Positions 24,901-33,117 are shown, counted from the first letter of the stretch. The stretch is DNA of 33,117 bases from JACJYC01 sp964558465 (GCA_964558465.1 CAZLEF010000082.1:1-33117), one strand, 5' to 3'. Numbers and translations are program-made. The notes: a model not told the origin generated them from the letters alone.

Positions 24901-27900
24901 CAGCAGGACCCTGCCTGGATCCGGCTCCTGACAGCCTTGTACGGGGGCTGGAAAAACCGGCCGGAAACGGTGACCAGTTACCGCAAGAACCTGGAGGAAA
25001 AGTGGCGGAATATAGCAGGCCTTTCCTCAGCGGCAGATGTTCAGGCAGAAGGAAGACAGTTGGATGAGGCCAGGAATGAAATGATCGCAGCCATCCTCCT
25101 GGAATCCGACACCTTCGATGCCCGCTATATCTACCGGGACGGGCCTTTCACCCGCAGCCTGCTCAGGGCAATTGCAGGAAAAGAGCCTGCACGGTCGCTG
25201 GAATCCTACTTCCTGGACCAGTGGCGCACGTCGGATTCGCCGCCGGTACAAGCCCTGGCTTTGCTGGCGCTTACCTGCACCGGGTACAATGCAGCCGCCC
25301 TTATTTATCAAAACCAATTGGAGAACGCCAACCAGGAGGCCATCGACCGGTACCTGGCTCATCTCGACCGGCTGAAGGAAATGCTCTTTTATCCGGTCCT
25401 GGACATCTATTACCGGTTTACCAGGAAACCCGAATCGCTGAAAACCACCAATTGGGCAAGGATTCCTGTCGAGCGCCGGCCGGATATTTTCCGGACCCTC
25501 TTATTTACTTTTTCCAGTTTCGGCCTCCCTGCCTCACATTGGGGATATATCGACTGGAATAAACGCCCCTGGCCCGAACCCCATGAAGATACGGGATCGG
25601 AACTGGCTGCCGTTGTGGAAGCAGAATATTTTTCGGCGCTGATGGGCCTTTGTTCCGACGATCCCTTTTACAGCCTGATGGTCGTGTTGGATACCCTGGG
25701 GAATGCTTTGCAGAAAAACCACCCCCTTATCCTGCGCTCACTCCATGAACTGCCCCATTCCCCTCAACTCAAAGACCGTTATCGCTTCCAATGGAAAATG
25801 CCGGCGTATCATTTTGAACACAACGATGCCGGTAAATTGCTGTATGCCCTGCAGGTTGTCGATGGCCTGCCCCCAAAGTTTGATGTCCTCAGGGAATGGT
25901 ATGTGGTTGCATTATGGCCCCTGATCGAACAATCGGCGCCCCTGAAACCTTACGCTTTTGCCCTGCTCTGCTCGTCGATTTACCAGGATCGAATCCGGAA
26001 ACTGAGCCCCGATCTTTTCGACGCAGTCCAGGGTACCCGCAACATGGCGGCCCTGATCGATTCTACCAAAGATCCTTATTGCCGCTTTCTGGCAGCCGGG
26101 AAAATGTTCAGGCAAACGAACAGCCTCCCTTTTTTGAAACGTTACATCACCGCATTCAATGACCTGGAGGCCCCGGAAGCCATTTTCCTGGCCACTTTCG
26201 ACCTGATCGACCTGCTGGCAAAATGTTCCGCGGATTTTTTCCGCACTCCGGGCGAACAATCCAATATCCATGTATTGATGGAACAAGGCGCACTCCAGGA
26301 AATTACAGGCAACGCAGAGCGCGCCATTCCCCGGATAAGCGCTCCCTTGAACCGGTTGCGCGCCTGGTGTTACCTCAGCGATATGCAAATGGATGAAGAA
26401 AAAGCTTCGGCCTGCGTATTCAAGGCAATGGATATGTTGCCGGAACTTGAAACGGATGGCCGGCGCGCCTCGGCGCTGGAGTTTATCCTCAACCGCTATG
26501 GCCCCATCGCAGGCCGGTATTCCAACTGGCCCTCGATCAATACGTCATTCGAATCTGCCTGGGAACTCAATAAAGCACTGGGAAAAACCTATCTCAACTG
26601 GTACACTTTCGACGAATTGGCCGCCGACGGCGCCGATCCGGAATCGTTCCGCTCCATTCCGGATTGGTGGGCCCTGCTGGGGTTATCGGATGCGGTGCAG
26701 GAACTCAGCTACCGGTTTGCTGAAAGAGACGAGATCTCCAATTTGTGGCGGGAGTTGTTGAACCCCGAAAATCGGCCTGCAACAGCCTATCGCCTTCAAA
26801 AGAAAGGCAGAAACGGATTAAAACTGGACAACCTGGCCCACAGGGCCGTTACCCGCCTGGCCGAAGACCAGGAAACCGGGATACTGAACAACTTGCTGCC
26901 CCTGCTGGAACAACCGGCATCCGCCGTTTTGCCGCTGATCACGCCCTGGATCAGCCATGCCAGGCCGGGTTTGCGGCAACTGGCGGCATTGCTCCAGGCG
27001 GAAAACGGCCAACTGACAACCGAAAACCTTGACCTGGTGGTCGACTGCCTGAAAAGCGATTCGGACCGCCTGCGTTTCCGGGCCATGATCGCTGTTCACG
27101 GCCCGGCTCATAACTCGGGCCAGATCAACAGGTCGTTATCAACCTCCAACATGAACCGGGCTTTTTTCGAACGGCTGCAGCAATTGAAGTCTTCAGATTA
27201 CAACGGCGACCCGGCGGTCGGTCAGGTGATGGCCTGGATGAACCACAACCTGGTTCACGACAACGAGGTATTATTGGAAGAAGCTGCCCAACTGCTGAAC
27301 AGCCCGAAAGAAGCAGATCAAAAAATCGGGAAGGCCATCGTTTACACGATAGAGAAACCGACCAACGCTGTATGGCAGCGGTTGGTCTTTCACCTTGAGC
27401 ACACCATTTTTGATCAGGCGAAAACAGCGCAGTCTCTGCTCCGTGCGGTGGCCATACAATGTTATCTGAACCCGTCGGCCCTGTACCCCAGTCCCCGGAA
27501 AGTAAAAAACTTCCTGGCGGAGCGTTACCTGCCGGTGATGGCGGAGTACCTGCGCAGCCAGGTTACGATATCCGCCGTAGAGGGTGTATTGAAAGAAATA
27601 ACCGGCGCCGCAGGGCCTGTCCGTGCGGAAATGACATCCGGTGCGCATAAACTGCTGGATGAGCGGTTGAAAATCGATTTTACCGCCGCCTATGAGCAGG
27701 GCGAGGGCGCCTTCTTCGAGGCGATGAAACTGGCGGGCAGCGGCAATTATGTCGCTACAACGGAAATTTACCGGGACGGAAAGACCCTGGCGGACAAGAT
27801 CATTGAATGGCCCGCCCAGACCGAATTATTGATCAAATGGACCCTCGAAGAACTCGACAACGAGCTGATCGATTACGATTCCAGCAAAGCCTTCGGGGGG

Positions 27901-28458
27901 TACCTGGCCATCGTTTTGGCCCATGTGGCAACCCTGCGGCCGGAAACCTTTCTCTCGCTGGTCGACCGGAACCATTTCCGGGACCTCATGACCGAAACCA
28001 TCGAACTCCATCCCTTCTGGATGGCCCGGCAAGGCGCCATTGTGATGCTGGCCAGTACCGGCGAACTGGACGAAAAAGCGTTGAAAAGCCTGGGCCAAGC
28101 CCTTCGGGATGTATCCTATACCCGAAGGCAGGCGCGCCAGTGTTTCGTTCATTTCCAGTCGCTGATCAATTCACGGGTATTAGACCAGTTGTTCCTCAAC
28201 CTTGAAACAGGTTCGGGCCTGGTGATGCAAACCTCGGCTTTGATCTTGTCGGAAGTTGCCCGGAATGAAAAAACGGAGGCCGCACTCCGTCAGCAGATCA
28301 TCAAAAGAATGGCGGATTATCTGAGGCTGACAAAAGAAAAACCATTAAAAAACAGATCCGTATACAGTTGGGAGGAAGGTGAAGACCGCCCGGCCTACCT
28401 GACTTCGCTGGACAACGTGTTATACAACGAACTGATCAAAATTGTTGGACTTTCTTAA
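21997..28458 (+). CDS. CHAT protease-NACHT NTPase with long helical C-terminus
   Basis: A 2153-residue multidomain protein. Residues 1-220: CHAT (caspase-like) protease with catalytic His78 in FHFGGHANG and Cys114 in FLNGCSTH, plus GVPAVIA. Linker about 220-360. Residues 365-750: NACHT STAND NTPase with Walker A GDPGSGKST (371-379), Walker B VVMLDGLDE (489-497), a sensor-like LIVTSRIVGYQ, a winged-helix NPLLITILALIF, and the typical FLHRTFQEYLAG end near 740. The remaining 1400 residues are Leu/Ala/Arg-rich and alpha-helical, probably HEAT/ARM-like repeats acting as the ligand sensor. This is the layout of NLR-type immune proteins: recognition by the C-terminus, oligomerisation by NACHT, output by the N-terminal protease. 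Protease target unknown. The ATG at 21997 lacks a Shine-Dalgarno. A DUF2610 gene follows 9 bp downstream. Confidence 0.85.
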   Translation: MEKRADTPVVFLAFAQTSSEPHLAHLKRESSLLRDLFLSLEEQGKVKLLREESTEQKDLVRLLTQYKDRIVIFHFGGHANGDHLFFEDEKGYPGGLAELLGLQKGLKLVFLNGCSTHRQVAGYLRAGVPAVIAATKQISDADAVRFSEHFYHALTRHYPLADAFRIAAASLKIKSDRYAHEGEEIVLCRGFDLEENIRQEEAPWRLFVKEEEQALLDWRLTEMETAPAGLEQADQSGVEKYLQWVNAEYNQITLPAIKEGQDLPKIPLDEVFVALKVSGKSANRELELAHQQIIRTFHKILEDLDFEPSETEKQALYEQILQQNPQLKAWDEERLKALRVSTQTGANDAGNAPPVSLATAFQQERDMVILGDPGSGKSTLLRWLAIRLADALSLQLKTGEKQLVRAPGRQVDVHLKDDPQLQNLGPARLPVLLRISDYAQYYEDQKRHYPTKARGIIDYLGFHLPSVPALDRDQLNKLFRQYLSGNQAVVMLDGLDEVTNARAEILREVTSFIDHWVHRSVSFYAPDDKPWRTGGNQLIVTSRIVGYQAAPLSGNLTHVTILPMEEAAVRHFCSVWVTQLYAHQAQNVQAGEIQREIIRLQDAIFDPQRPRIRELAANPLLITILALIFRNQHGKLPESRAELYQRALQILLDKWKGHVGIDPRELATMLAPLAAHMHESPTDDIRESDLIYFLEKELTRVRGGDPAQGVPQAVQQEVRLFVQRLKEDVGLLAERGEKLYHFLHRTFQEYLAGLSLISNRTKASGAIINRIDDPIWREPILLALGAADLEWSSIQLEELIQSMLFADDPLLDLLPRSSLFIVHAIPEMEHLSENLMNDILKQLLRAYCDLHGIAKYQNIRQQLGLAFAKLRDGKRSGVLNRFLTRNLETPGSVHEWPGLLSLIRDQGWWQPEWTAAVVRHIDQDEAAWGWPANHLLRDYFSEQPQLEGPPSLLMRNKLLQNAAWHEFVQQDPAWIRLLTALYGGWKNRPETVTSYRKNLEEKWRNIAGLSSAADVQAEGRQLDEARNEMIAAILLESDTFDARYIYRDGPFTRSLLRAIAGKEPARSLESYFLDQWRTSDSPPVQALALLALTCTGYNAAALIYQNQLENANQEAIDRYLAHLDRLKEMLFYPVLDIYYRFTRKPESLKTTNWARIPVERRPDIFRTLLFTFSSFGLPASHWGYIDWNKRPWPEPHEDTGSELAAVVEAEYFSALMGLCSDDPFYSLMVVLDTLGNALQKNHPLILRSLHELPHSPQLKDRYRFQWKMPAYHFEHNDAGKLLYALQVVDGLPPKFDVLREWYVVALWPLIEQSAPLKPYAFALLCSSIYQDRIRKLSPDLFDAVQGTRNMAALIDSTKDPYCRFLAAGKMFRQTNSLPFLKRYITAFNDLEAPEAIFLATFDLIDLLAKCSADFFRTPGEQSNIHVLMEQGALQEITGNAERAIPRISAPLNRLRAWCYLSDMQMDEEKASACVFKAMDMLPELETDGRRASALEFILNRYGPIAGRYSNWPSINTSFESAWELNKALGKTYLNWYTFDELAADGADPESFRSIPDWWALLGLSDAVQELSYRFAERDEISNLWRELLNPENRPATAYRLQKKGRNGLKLDNLAHRAVTRLAEDQETGILNNLLPLLEQPASAVLPLITPWISHARPGLRQLAALLQAENGQLTTENLDLVVDCLKSDSDRLRFRAMIAVHGPAHNSGQINRSLSTSNMNRAFFERLQQLKSSDYNGDPAVGQVMAWMNHNLVHDNEVLLEEAAQLLNSPKEADQKIGKAIVYTIEKPTNAVWQRLVFHLEHTIFDQAKTAQSLLRAVAIQCYLNPSALYPSPRKVKNFLAERYLPVMAEYLRSQVTISAVEGVLKEITGAAGPVRAEMTSGAHKLLDERLKIDFTAAYEQGEGAFFEAMKLAGSGNYVATTEIYRDGKTLADKIIEWPAQTELLIKWTLEELDNELIDYDSSKAFGGYLAIVLAHVATLRPETFLSLVDRNHFRDLMTETIELHPFWMARQGAIVMLASTGELDEKALKSLGQALRDVSYTRRQARQCFVHFQSLINSRVLDQLFLNLETGSGLVMQTSALILSEVARNEKTEAALRQQIIKRMADYLRLTKEKPLKNRSVYSWEEGEDRPAYLTSLDNVLYNELIKIVGLS

Positions 28459-28467
28459 TACCCGAAT

Positions 28468-28746
28468 ATGAAAAGATTTACCATTCCATGTGATTTTGGC
28501 GGGGAAAAACACCCTTTTCAGGTATATATCGGAGATCCGGGGCCGGATATTCATCCTTTGTATTACCAAAACCGATGGCTGGCGGAAGACCGGGGTGGCG
28601 CCGTCCCCGGGGAAGTGATGGATTCATTCGAAAAACTGCACAAAATAGCCCTCGACAATGACGTCAATTTTGAGGACCTCTGCATGTATGCTTTTGGGCA
28701 GGCCGCGGAGGAAAAATTGAGGGAAGAGGAAAACAAATTGGAGTGA
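28468..28746 (+). CDS. DUF2610 family protein
   Basis: A 92-residue cytoplasmic protein that matches DUF2610: KRFTIPCDFGGEKHPFQVYI at the N-terminus, then HPLYYQNRWLAEDRGGAVPG, EVMDSFEKLHKIALDNDV, and NFEDLCMYAF. The C-terminus is a charged helix (EEKLREEENKLE). Function of the family is unknown. It starts 9 bp after the stop of the 2153-residue CHAT-NACHT gene in the same direction, so the two are almost certainly co-transcribed. This makes the small protein a candidate regulator, inhibitor or substrate of the protease (inference). It is followed by the convergent CHAT-NACHT-TM gene. Confidence 0.8.
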   Translation: MKRFTIPCDFGGEKHPFQVYIGDPGPDIHPLYYQNRWLAEDRGGAVPGEVMDSFEKLHKIALDNDVNFEDLCMYAFGQAAEEKLREEENKLE

Positions 28747-28750
28747 TGGG

Positions 28751-28796
28751 GGATTGATGGGAGGTAATGAGGTACTCAACTATGCCCCCTCAATCC
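28751..28796. terminator. Possible bidirectional terminator between convergent operons
   Basis: GGATTGA (28751-28757) plus GGG (28759-28761) can pair with CCC plus TCAATCC (28790-28796), a stem of about ten pairs with a small bulge in the 60-bp convergent gap. There is no T-run on either side, so this is tentative. Confidence 0.3.
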
Positions 28797-28806
28797 GCAA
28801 ACCCCG

Positions 28807-31800
28807 TCAAAACCCCCTCCATTTAGCTTCCAACCTTGCGATATGTTCACTTGATTTGATATCGTTGTCCAAATAGGGTGGCAAACCCTCGTCCCAGTCT
28901 CCTTCTGCCTGAATATTCTCCCGATCCAGATAATGCACAAATTTCCGGCGGAAAAAATTGGTATTAAATTTAAAAAATCGCTTCTGAATACCTTTCCGTT
29001 GCCATTTCCCGTTACCTCTTTTACTTTTTTGAATGGTTCTTATCAATTGATAATCAGGATATACACGCTTATACAGTACCAAAACCGCAATCACGATCAA
29101 CAGAACCAAACCGAGGGGGATTTGAATCAATGGAACAGGGAATTTTAGTAAAAGAAAAGATCCAAAAACAGACCATCCGATCACGTTGTTTTGAAATTCC
29201 TTGTCTGTCCTGAATGTTTCCAACAAATTTTTCCAGGATTTTTTAAAATTGATTTGTTGAACCGGTTTTCTCCGTTTCACCGGAGGCGTAATCATTCGGG
29301 GTTCTGGTTCCCATTTCTGTGCGACATATTCCGGGCGCCCTGGCTCAAAAGTAAGTTGAGCGCCCGTTTTTGTTTGGCCGGGTTGCAGACCGTGCTTCAC
29401 GCCCTTCTTTCGGACCCAATAAATAACCACCCCTGCCAAAATAAGGGTAAATGGGATCAAAAACCAGTTGTATTGAAATAATCCGGCAAGGAATTTCAGC
29501 AGTAATTTGAACAACCACCAGATTCCCACCAATATCAAAATTACAATATCGATGACGAGGACAATCAGGAACAGGTTGACCAGCCAACGCGTTCGTTTTC
29601 TGAACCCTTTACTCCAGCGGGTTGAAATATCATCCAGTTCCCGTTGAAAACCTGCCCAGCCTTCCTTCCAAAGAGAACCGGTGGTCATGGCATGCAAGGA
29701 AATAAAATCATCTTTGAAGAAAATCCGGTCATACCAGGTTTTAATGATATCAAATAGCCATACAACCAGGAGTCTGACCGACAGAAATATACCAATGACC
29801 CAGATCGCCTCCATTTCATTCAGGGCGAGGAGCGTTGTTTTCATACCCCCTAAAATATGCTGATCGGATAAAAGCTGGATCCATTTTTCCCGGTCTGTTT
29901 TTCCATCCTGCTGAATGGTATAAATAAGCAAGGTCGCCAGGGGTGGAAATAAAAGTTTTGCCGTTAATGCGGCGGACTCCAATTTCAAATAATAATAGAT
30001 CTTATTGAACGCTTCGGAGAATCGAATGAGTTTTCCAAGGCGGCTGATCTTTATCAGTTTGAAAAACGGCAAAAACCAACTTGTGGAAAGGTATCTTTCC
30101 TGAAAATATCGGAAGACCCTTTTTTGAACGGCGCCGGGTAAAGCCGAAAATTGCCGGCTGGTATCAACCGCTGTTTCAGACAGCCAGGGTACCCCAAAGC
30201 TCAATGCCCTGGCAATCAACCGGCTGCCCTGGATGGGATAAAAAAGGCTGATGGCTTCCAGGGCGAATTTTGCCCCGAGTATATTGGAGTTCCCTTTTTC
30301 TGAAATTACCGAATCAACCCATTTGTACAAGTCCTCGTTGAGGAAATCGATCTGAGCTTTTCTGTTGGCAAAGGCCTCGATTAAAAACCGCAAAGCGTGG
30401 ATGCCTGCCCAATAATCTGCCTGGTTAAAATTTTTTTCTTGTATGGGCCGGATCGTTTCCCAACATTTCCTTGCAAATTCCTTGGCCGTCTGAGGGTCCG
30501 TCACTTCGCAAAATAACACGAGCGTATCCCTTAATCTGGTATCTTTGGGTACGGAACCAAATTGCGCTTCGGCCAGTTTTTTTTCATTGAGGAGTTTCAG
30601 CGATACAAAAAATTCATGAAACCTGCGGTGGACAAAAGTGAACCGGTCATCACTGGTTATACGGGCAATTTTAATTTCATTTAATGCCGCGATTGCGTTT
30701 TTAACCGGTATTTGTGGTAAACAACCCTTAAGAAAGGATACGGGTATTTCTAACCCGAAACTGGTTTTTTCATAAGTAAAGTATGCGATTTCTGTTGAAT
30801 AGTCGAATACCTGATCAGGAGTGATATTCAGTTCGACCAAGTATTCTTTTTTTTCTTCTAATTGGATCTGAATATAGCTCCTGAACAAATCAATCTGATA
30901 ATCGGGCAGATCGTGTGTTTTTTCATAAAAGTGTACGATCAGGAAATTTTTGAACGGATTGCGTGCGACAGGGATCAGCCATTGATGGGCCGACAGGATT
31001 TTCTGCTCCAATTCACCTCCAAATCCCTCCACAGCCAGGTTTCTAAAGGTCTGCCGCATTTTATCAAATGACAGCGGGTTGATGGTTAATTTCACTTCTT
31101 CCCTGAACTGTTCAGTTGGCTTCCGAAAAGGCCTGGAACCAATGATTATTTTGGAACGGTTTACACTGAACTTGCTATAAAAGCGCTCCGACAGGCGGTC
31201 TACCAGGAGAGAATCCGCCTCTTTATTCATTAAAAAGGGGATTTCATCAAAAGAATCCAATATTAAAAAAAACTTCCCTTCTTCCAATAAGGAATGATAG
31301 CGGGTTCTTAAAAAATGCCTGAATTCTTCTCCTTCCTTCAGGGTTGCTTCCGTCAGGATGAACTCATCCAGTCGATCCAGGTTCGGTGGTTCGTCATTTT
31401 GGAGTTCATGGGTCAGCACCCACCTTTTTAAATTGATATACAGCGGGATTACGCCTGTATTTTGTGTGTTTTTTAACAAATCGCGAGCCAGTTTCCGCAG
31501 GGCTGTACTTTTTCCGGAACCCGGAGCGCCGATCAATAAAAATAAGTTGGCCGAACGATTTTTTTTAACGGCTTTCAGTACATCTGCAGCCTTTTCCTTC
31601 TTATTCCGGGTGCGATGGTGGATCTCGATTTCAGCATCCAGCGGTGTAAAATTGCCCTCCTGCCAATTGGCTTCCTTATCGATGATATCCAGCCGTTTTT
31701 CCAGGTACCGGCAAAACCGATTACTAAGTTTTCGGGATTCTTCAGGCGCAAATGTTTCGGAAACAGCGGTAAGGTTTAACGGAAGATGCCAGTTTAGAAT

Positions 31801-32424
31801 AAAGTCCGCTCCTTTATTGATGTATAACCCCCAGGGAGATTCTCCGTTTTCCGGGTAAAACTCCATCCCCCGGTAAATAACTTTTGTTTCCGGAAGGTCC
31901 GCCAGGGTTTCTGTCGCATGGGTAAATGCTTCTCCCAGGCGTTTACCCCTGGACAGCATGAGGTAAAAGAATTCTGCAAATCGTTTGGCGCTGTCATCCT
32001 GCACAGGTACGGAAGTAGCGATAACCGCCGGAACGCCTGCATGAAAAAAAAATTCAACCAGTTCCCGGTTGGAGCATCCATTCAAAAAAACGAGCTTCAA
32101 CTCTTTTTGGGACTGAAAAAACGACGCAATTCCCTTTCCTTTAATCTTTTCATTTTGCAAATAGAGCAATCCTTCACCGGTATGACCGGCAAAATGGAAA
32201 AGGAGAAGCTGATTTTGAAGGACAAGCAGGTTATCGATGATATTGGCCGTAGTGGCATAATCATAACGCTTGACCCGAATAATACCCTCGGCATCGGATA
32301 CCCGGAGAAAACCTTCGATTTCATCGATCTCTTTTTTCAACAGGTCCAGATGTGCTTCATCGCCGTTTGCAGAAGCTAAAAATACAATTGGAGGCCGGTC
32401 TTTTCTAGGATCGGTATAAGCCAT
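28807..32424 (-). CDS. CHAT protease-NACHT NTPase with membrane C-terminus
   Basis: A 1205-residue protein. CHAT protease at 1-215 with catalytic His81 (FHFAGHTGEG) and Cys117 (FLNGCSNRE). NACHT at 290-610: Walker A GAPGSGKS 299-306, Walker B FLILDSFDE 386-394, sensor KIIIGSRPFR, and HRRFHEFFVSLKLL near 599-612. After a helical region, about six hydrophobic segments appear at roughly 820-838, 872-892, 947-970, 985-1003, 1081-1098 and 1100-1118, so the C-terminus is membrane-embedded; a soluble Arg/Lys-rich loop (about 1004-1080) separates the last pair. The CHAT part closely resembles that of the convergent 2153-residue protein, indicating paralogy. I start at the ATG complementary to 32422-32424, 37 bp after the WD40 gene and preceded by AAGGGA; the upstream TTG frame would overlap that gene. 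Confidence 0.85.
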   Translation of the reverse strand: MAYTDPRKDRPPIVFLASANGDEAHLDLLKKEIDEIEGFLRVSDAEGIIRVKRYDYATTANIIDNLLVLQNQLLLFHFAGHTGEGLLYLQNEKIKGKGIASFFQSQKELKLVFLNGCSNRELVEFFFHAGVPAVIATSVPVQDDSAKRFAEFFYLMLSRGKRLGEAFTHATETLADLPETKVIYRGMEFYPENGESPWGLYINKGADFILNWHLPLNLTAVSETFAPEESRKLSNRFCRYLEKRLDIIDKEANWQEGNFTPLDAEIEIHHRTRNKKEKAADVLKAVKKNRSANLFLLIGAPGSGKSTALRKLARDLLKNTQNTGVIPLYINLKRWVLTHELQNDEPPNLDRLDEFILTEATLKEGEEFRHFLRTRYHSLLEEGKFFLILDSFDEIPFLMNKEADSLLVDRLSERFYSKFSVNRSKIIIGSRPFRKPTEQFREEVKLTINPLSFDKMRQTFRNLAVEGFGGELEQKILSAHQWLIPVARNPFKNFLIVHFYEKTHDLPDYQIDLFRSYIQIQLEEKKEYLVELNITPDQVFDYSTEIAYFTYEKTSFGLEIPVSFLKGCLPQIPVKNAIAALNEIKIARITSDDRFTFVHRRFHEFFVSLKLLNEKKLAEAQFGSVPKDTRLRDTLVLFCEVTDPQTAKEFARKCWETIRPIQEKNFNQADYWAGIHALRFLIEAFANRKAQIDFLNEDLYKWVDSVISEKGNSNILGAKFALEAISLFYPIQGSRLIARALSFGVPWLSETAVDTSRQFSALPGAVQKRVFRYFQERYLSTSWFLPFFKLIKISRLGKLIRFSEAFNKIYYYLKLESAALTAKLLFPPLATLLIYTIQQDGKTDREKWIQLLSDQHILGGMKTTLLALNEMEAIWVIGIFLSVRLLVVWLFDIIKTWYDRIFFKDDFISLHAMTTGSLWKEGWAGFQRELDDISTRWSKGFRKRTRWLVNLFLIVLVIDIVILILVGIWWLFKLLLKFLAGLFQYNWFLIPFTLILAGVVIYWVRKKGVKHGLQPGQTKTGAQLTFEPGRPEYVAQKWEPEPRMITPPVKRRKPVQQINFKKSWKNLLETFRTDKEFQNNVIGWSVFGSFLLLKFPVPLIQIPLGLVLLIVIAVLVLYKRVYPDYQLIRTIQKSKRGNGKWQRKGIQKRFFKFNTNFFRRKFVHYLDRENIQAEGDWDEGLPPYLDNDIKSSEHIARLEAKWRGF

Positions 32425-32461
32425 CAGGTGTTCCCTTATGTGTCGTTCATTGTTTTTCCCT

Positions 32462-33117
32462 TTAAAAATAAGCAGAAAGGTCAACAATCAAAATATTTGA
32501 TTTGAGTCCATAAGGTTCATGCATGATCAAAATTGCCTTTTGGGATTCGGAATGTATGCAGATATACTTTGCTTTTGATTTGGTCGGATTGGCTAATTTC
32601 CCTATTTGATCTCCGGATAAGGTATTCCAGATCCGCAATGAACCATCCTGATGACCTGCCAACAGTCGGTTTCCTTTTGCAAAAAATTGAAGCGCTGTAA
32701 TTTCATTTCCTTCATTGCCGTCAGCCGAATTCTTTTTTTCCTGAATGACGATATCATTCGGGATTAACGGCGCTTTGACATTTTTCCCTGATTCTGCATC
32801 CACGAGATAAATGGAGCCGTGGTAGGCGCCCACAGCCAGCAGGTCCTTTTCAGGGCAAAGAGAAAGAATATGGAGGCGGTTTTCATCGTCGGTAAATCTT
32901 GTCCTGTCCAACGCATCGGCAGAATCAAGCTGCCATTGACGGTCCAGGCTCAAATCATCGATATTCCAGTATTTGACCCATCCTCCTGATTCCGTGGTTA
33001 TGAATTGTCTTCTTTTGTAATCCGGAATGCCTGCTTTGCCGTTGCTGAATGAATAATAAAAACTAGTGCCTCCGGCACTAAATAATTTTACGATTTCAGC
33101 GTTATAGTTCATTGACA
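32462..33117 (-). CDS. WD40-repeat protein, probably 5'-truncated by the window edge
   Basis: At least 216 residues with WD40-type blades: GGWVKYWNIDDLSLDRQWQL, DLLAVGAYHGSIYLVDAESG, NRLLAGHQDGSLRIWNTLSG, and a final SNILIVDLS strand. Only about four blades are visible, while a closed propeller needs six to eight. The frame is open to the window edge (the ATG at 33110-33112 may be internal), so the gene probably continues outside. It lies 37 bp upstream of the CHAT-NACHT-TM gene in the same direction, suggesting one operon in which the propeller acts as a sensor or scaffold. It might instead be the C-terminal part of a larger WD40 fusion protein. Confidence 0.72.
   Translation of the reverse strand, partial: SMNYNAEIVKLFSAGGTSFYYSFSNGKAGIPDYKRRQFITTESGGWVKYWNIDDLSLDRQWQLDSADALDRTRFTDDENRLHILSLCPEKDLLAVGAYHGSIYLVDAESGKNVKAPLIPNDIVIQEKKNSADGNEGNEITALQFFAKGNRLLAGHQDGSLRIWNTLSGDQIGKLANPTKSKAKYICIHSESQKAILIMHEPYGLKSNILIVDLSAYF

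Noticed and set aside
24366..25067. Plus-strand frame of 233 residues inside the CHAT-NACHT gene
   Set aside because: Off-frame shadow rich in Pro/Arg; the main frame is continuous across it.
21997..28458. Bacterial gasdermin partner for the CHAT protease
   Set aside because: No small gasdermin-like gene is found next to either CHAT gene; the neighbours are DUF2610 and WD40 proteins.
32425..32487. Upstream TTG start for the CHAT-NACHT-TM protein
   Set aside because: It would overlap the WD40 gene by 26 bp and add residues outside the CHAT domain; the ATG at 32424 has an AAGGGA upstream.

Overview
The window looks like a chromosome segment from a Bacteroidota bacterium, probably near the Saprospiria, though that placement is inference. 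The evidence is a CotH-like secreted protein with a C-terminal type IX secretion (Por) sorting domain, a Bacteroidota-type 2TM protein, several TAnnTTTG (-7) promoter elements instead of sigma70-like -10 boxes, few Shine-Dalgarno sites, and intergenic arrays of 8-9 bp simple repeats.

Positions 1-7406 look like ordinary chromosome: a 2TM protein (minus), a secreted CotH-family protein, an SDR reductase (minus) divergent from a thiolase, an exported alpha/beta hydrolase whose nucleophile position is Gly, and the tRNA-modification GTPase MnmE. The gaps between these genes carry 9 bp (GATTCGATT), 8 bp (CGMATCAA) and 7 bp arrays. A related 8 bp array has entered the mnmE reading frame and encodes a Pro/Ser-rich insert of about 44 residues inside the G domain.

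Positions 7407-33117 are a defence island without those arrays. It starts with a PDDEXK/DUF1016 (YhcG-type) nuclease gene broken by a one-base frameshift. Next comes a 98 bp duplicate of the jetA leader and start, then a compositionally different cassette (truncated AraC-type regulator, TrxB-like oxidoreductase, MDR-type dehydrogenase). A complete, tightly overlapped Wadjet type I operon jetABCD follows. Beyond jetD lie vestiges of two other defence genes (C-termini of a DUF499 ATPase and of a type I restriction HsdR subunit). Then come a three-gene RelE/HigB-like toxin, XRE antitoxin and SecB-like chaperone (TAC) module, and a secreted CE15-type esterase.

The last 11 kb hold the least familiar arrangement: two large convergent CHAT-NACHT proteins (caspase-like protease fused to an NLR-type STAND ATPase). 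One (2153 aa) has a long, probably HEAT-like C-terminal region and is followed 9 bp later by a DUF2610 protein. The other (1205 aa) ends in about six membrane segments and follows a WD40-repeat gene that probably runs off the window edge. This paired protease-NLR locus is the best candidate here for an undescribed immune system.

Functionally, Wadjet should cleave incoming plasmid-like DNA, the TAC module may trigger growth arrest when its chaperone is diverted, and the CHAT-NACHT proteins are candidate infection sensors that activate proteolysis. The vestigial genes show repeated gain and loss at this site. All assignments come from reading motifs by eye; no searches were run.
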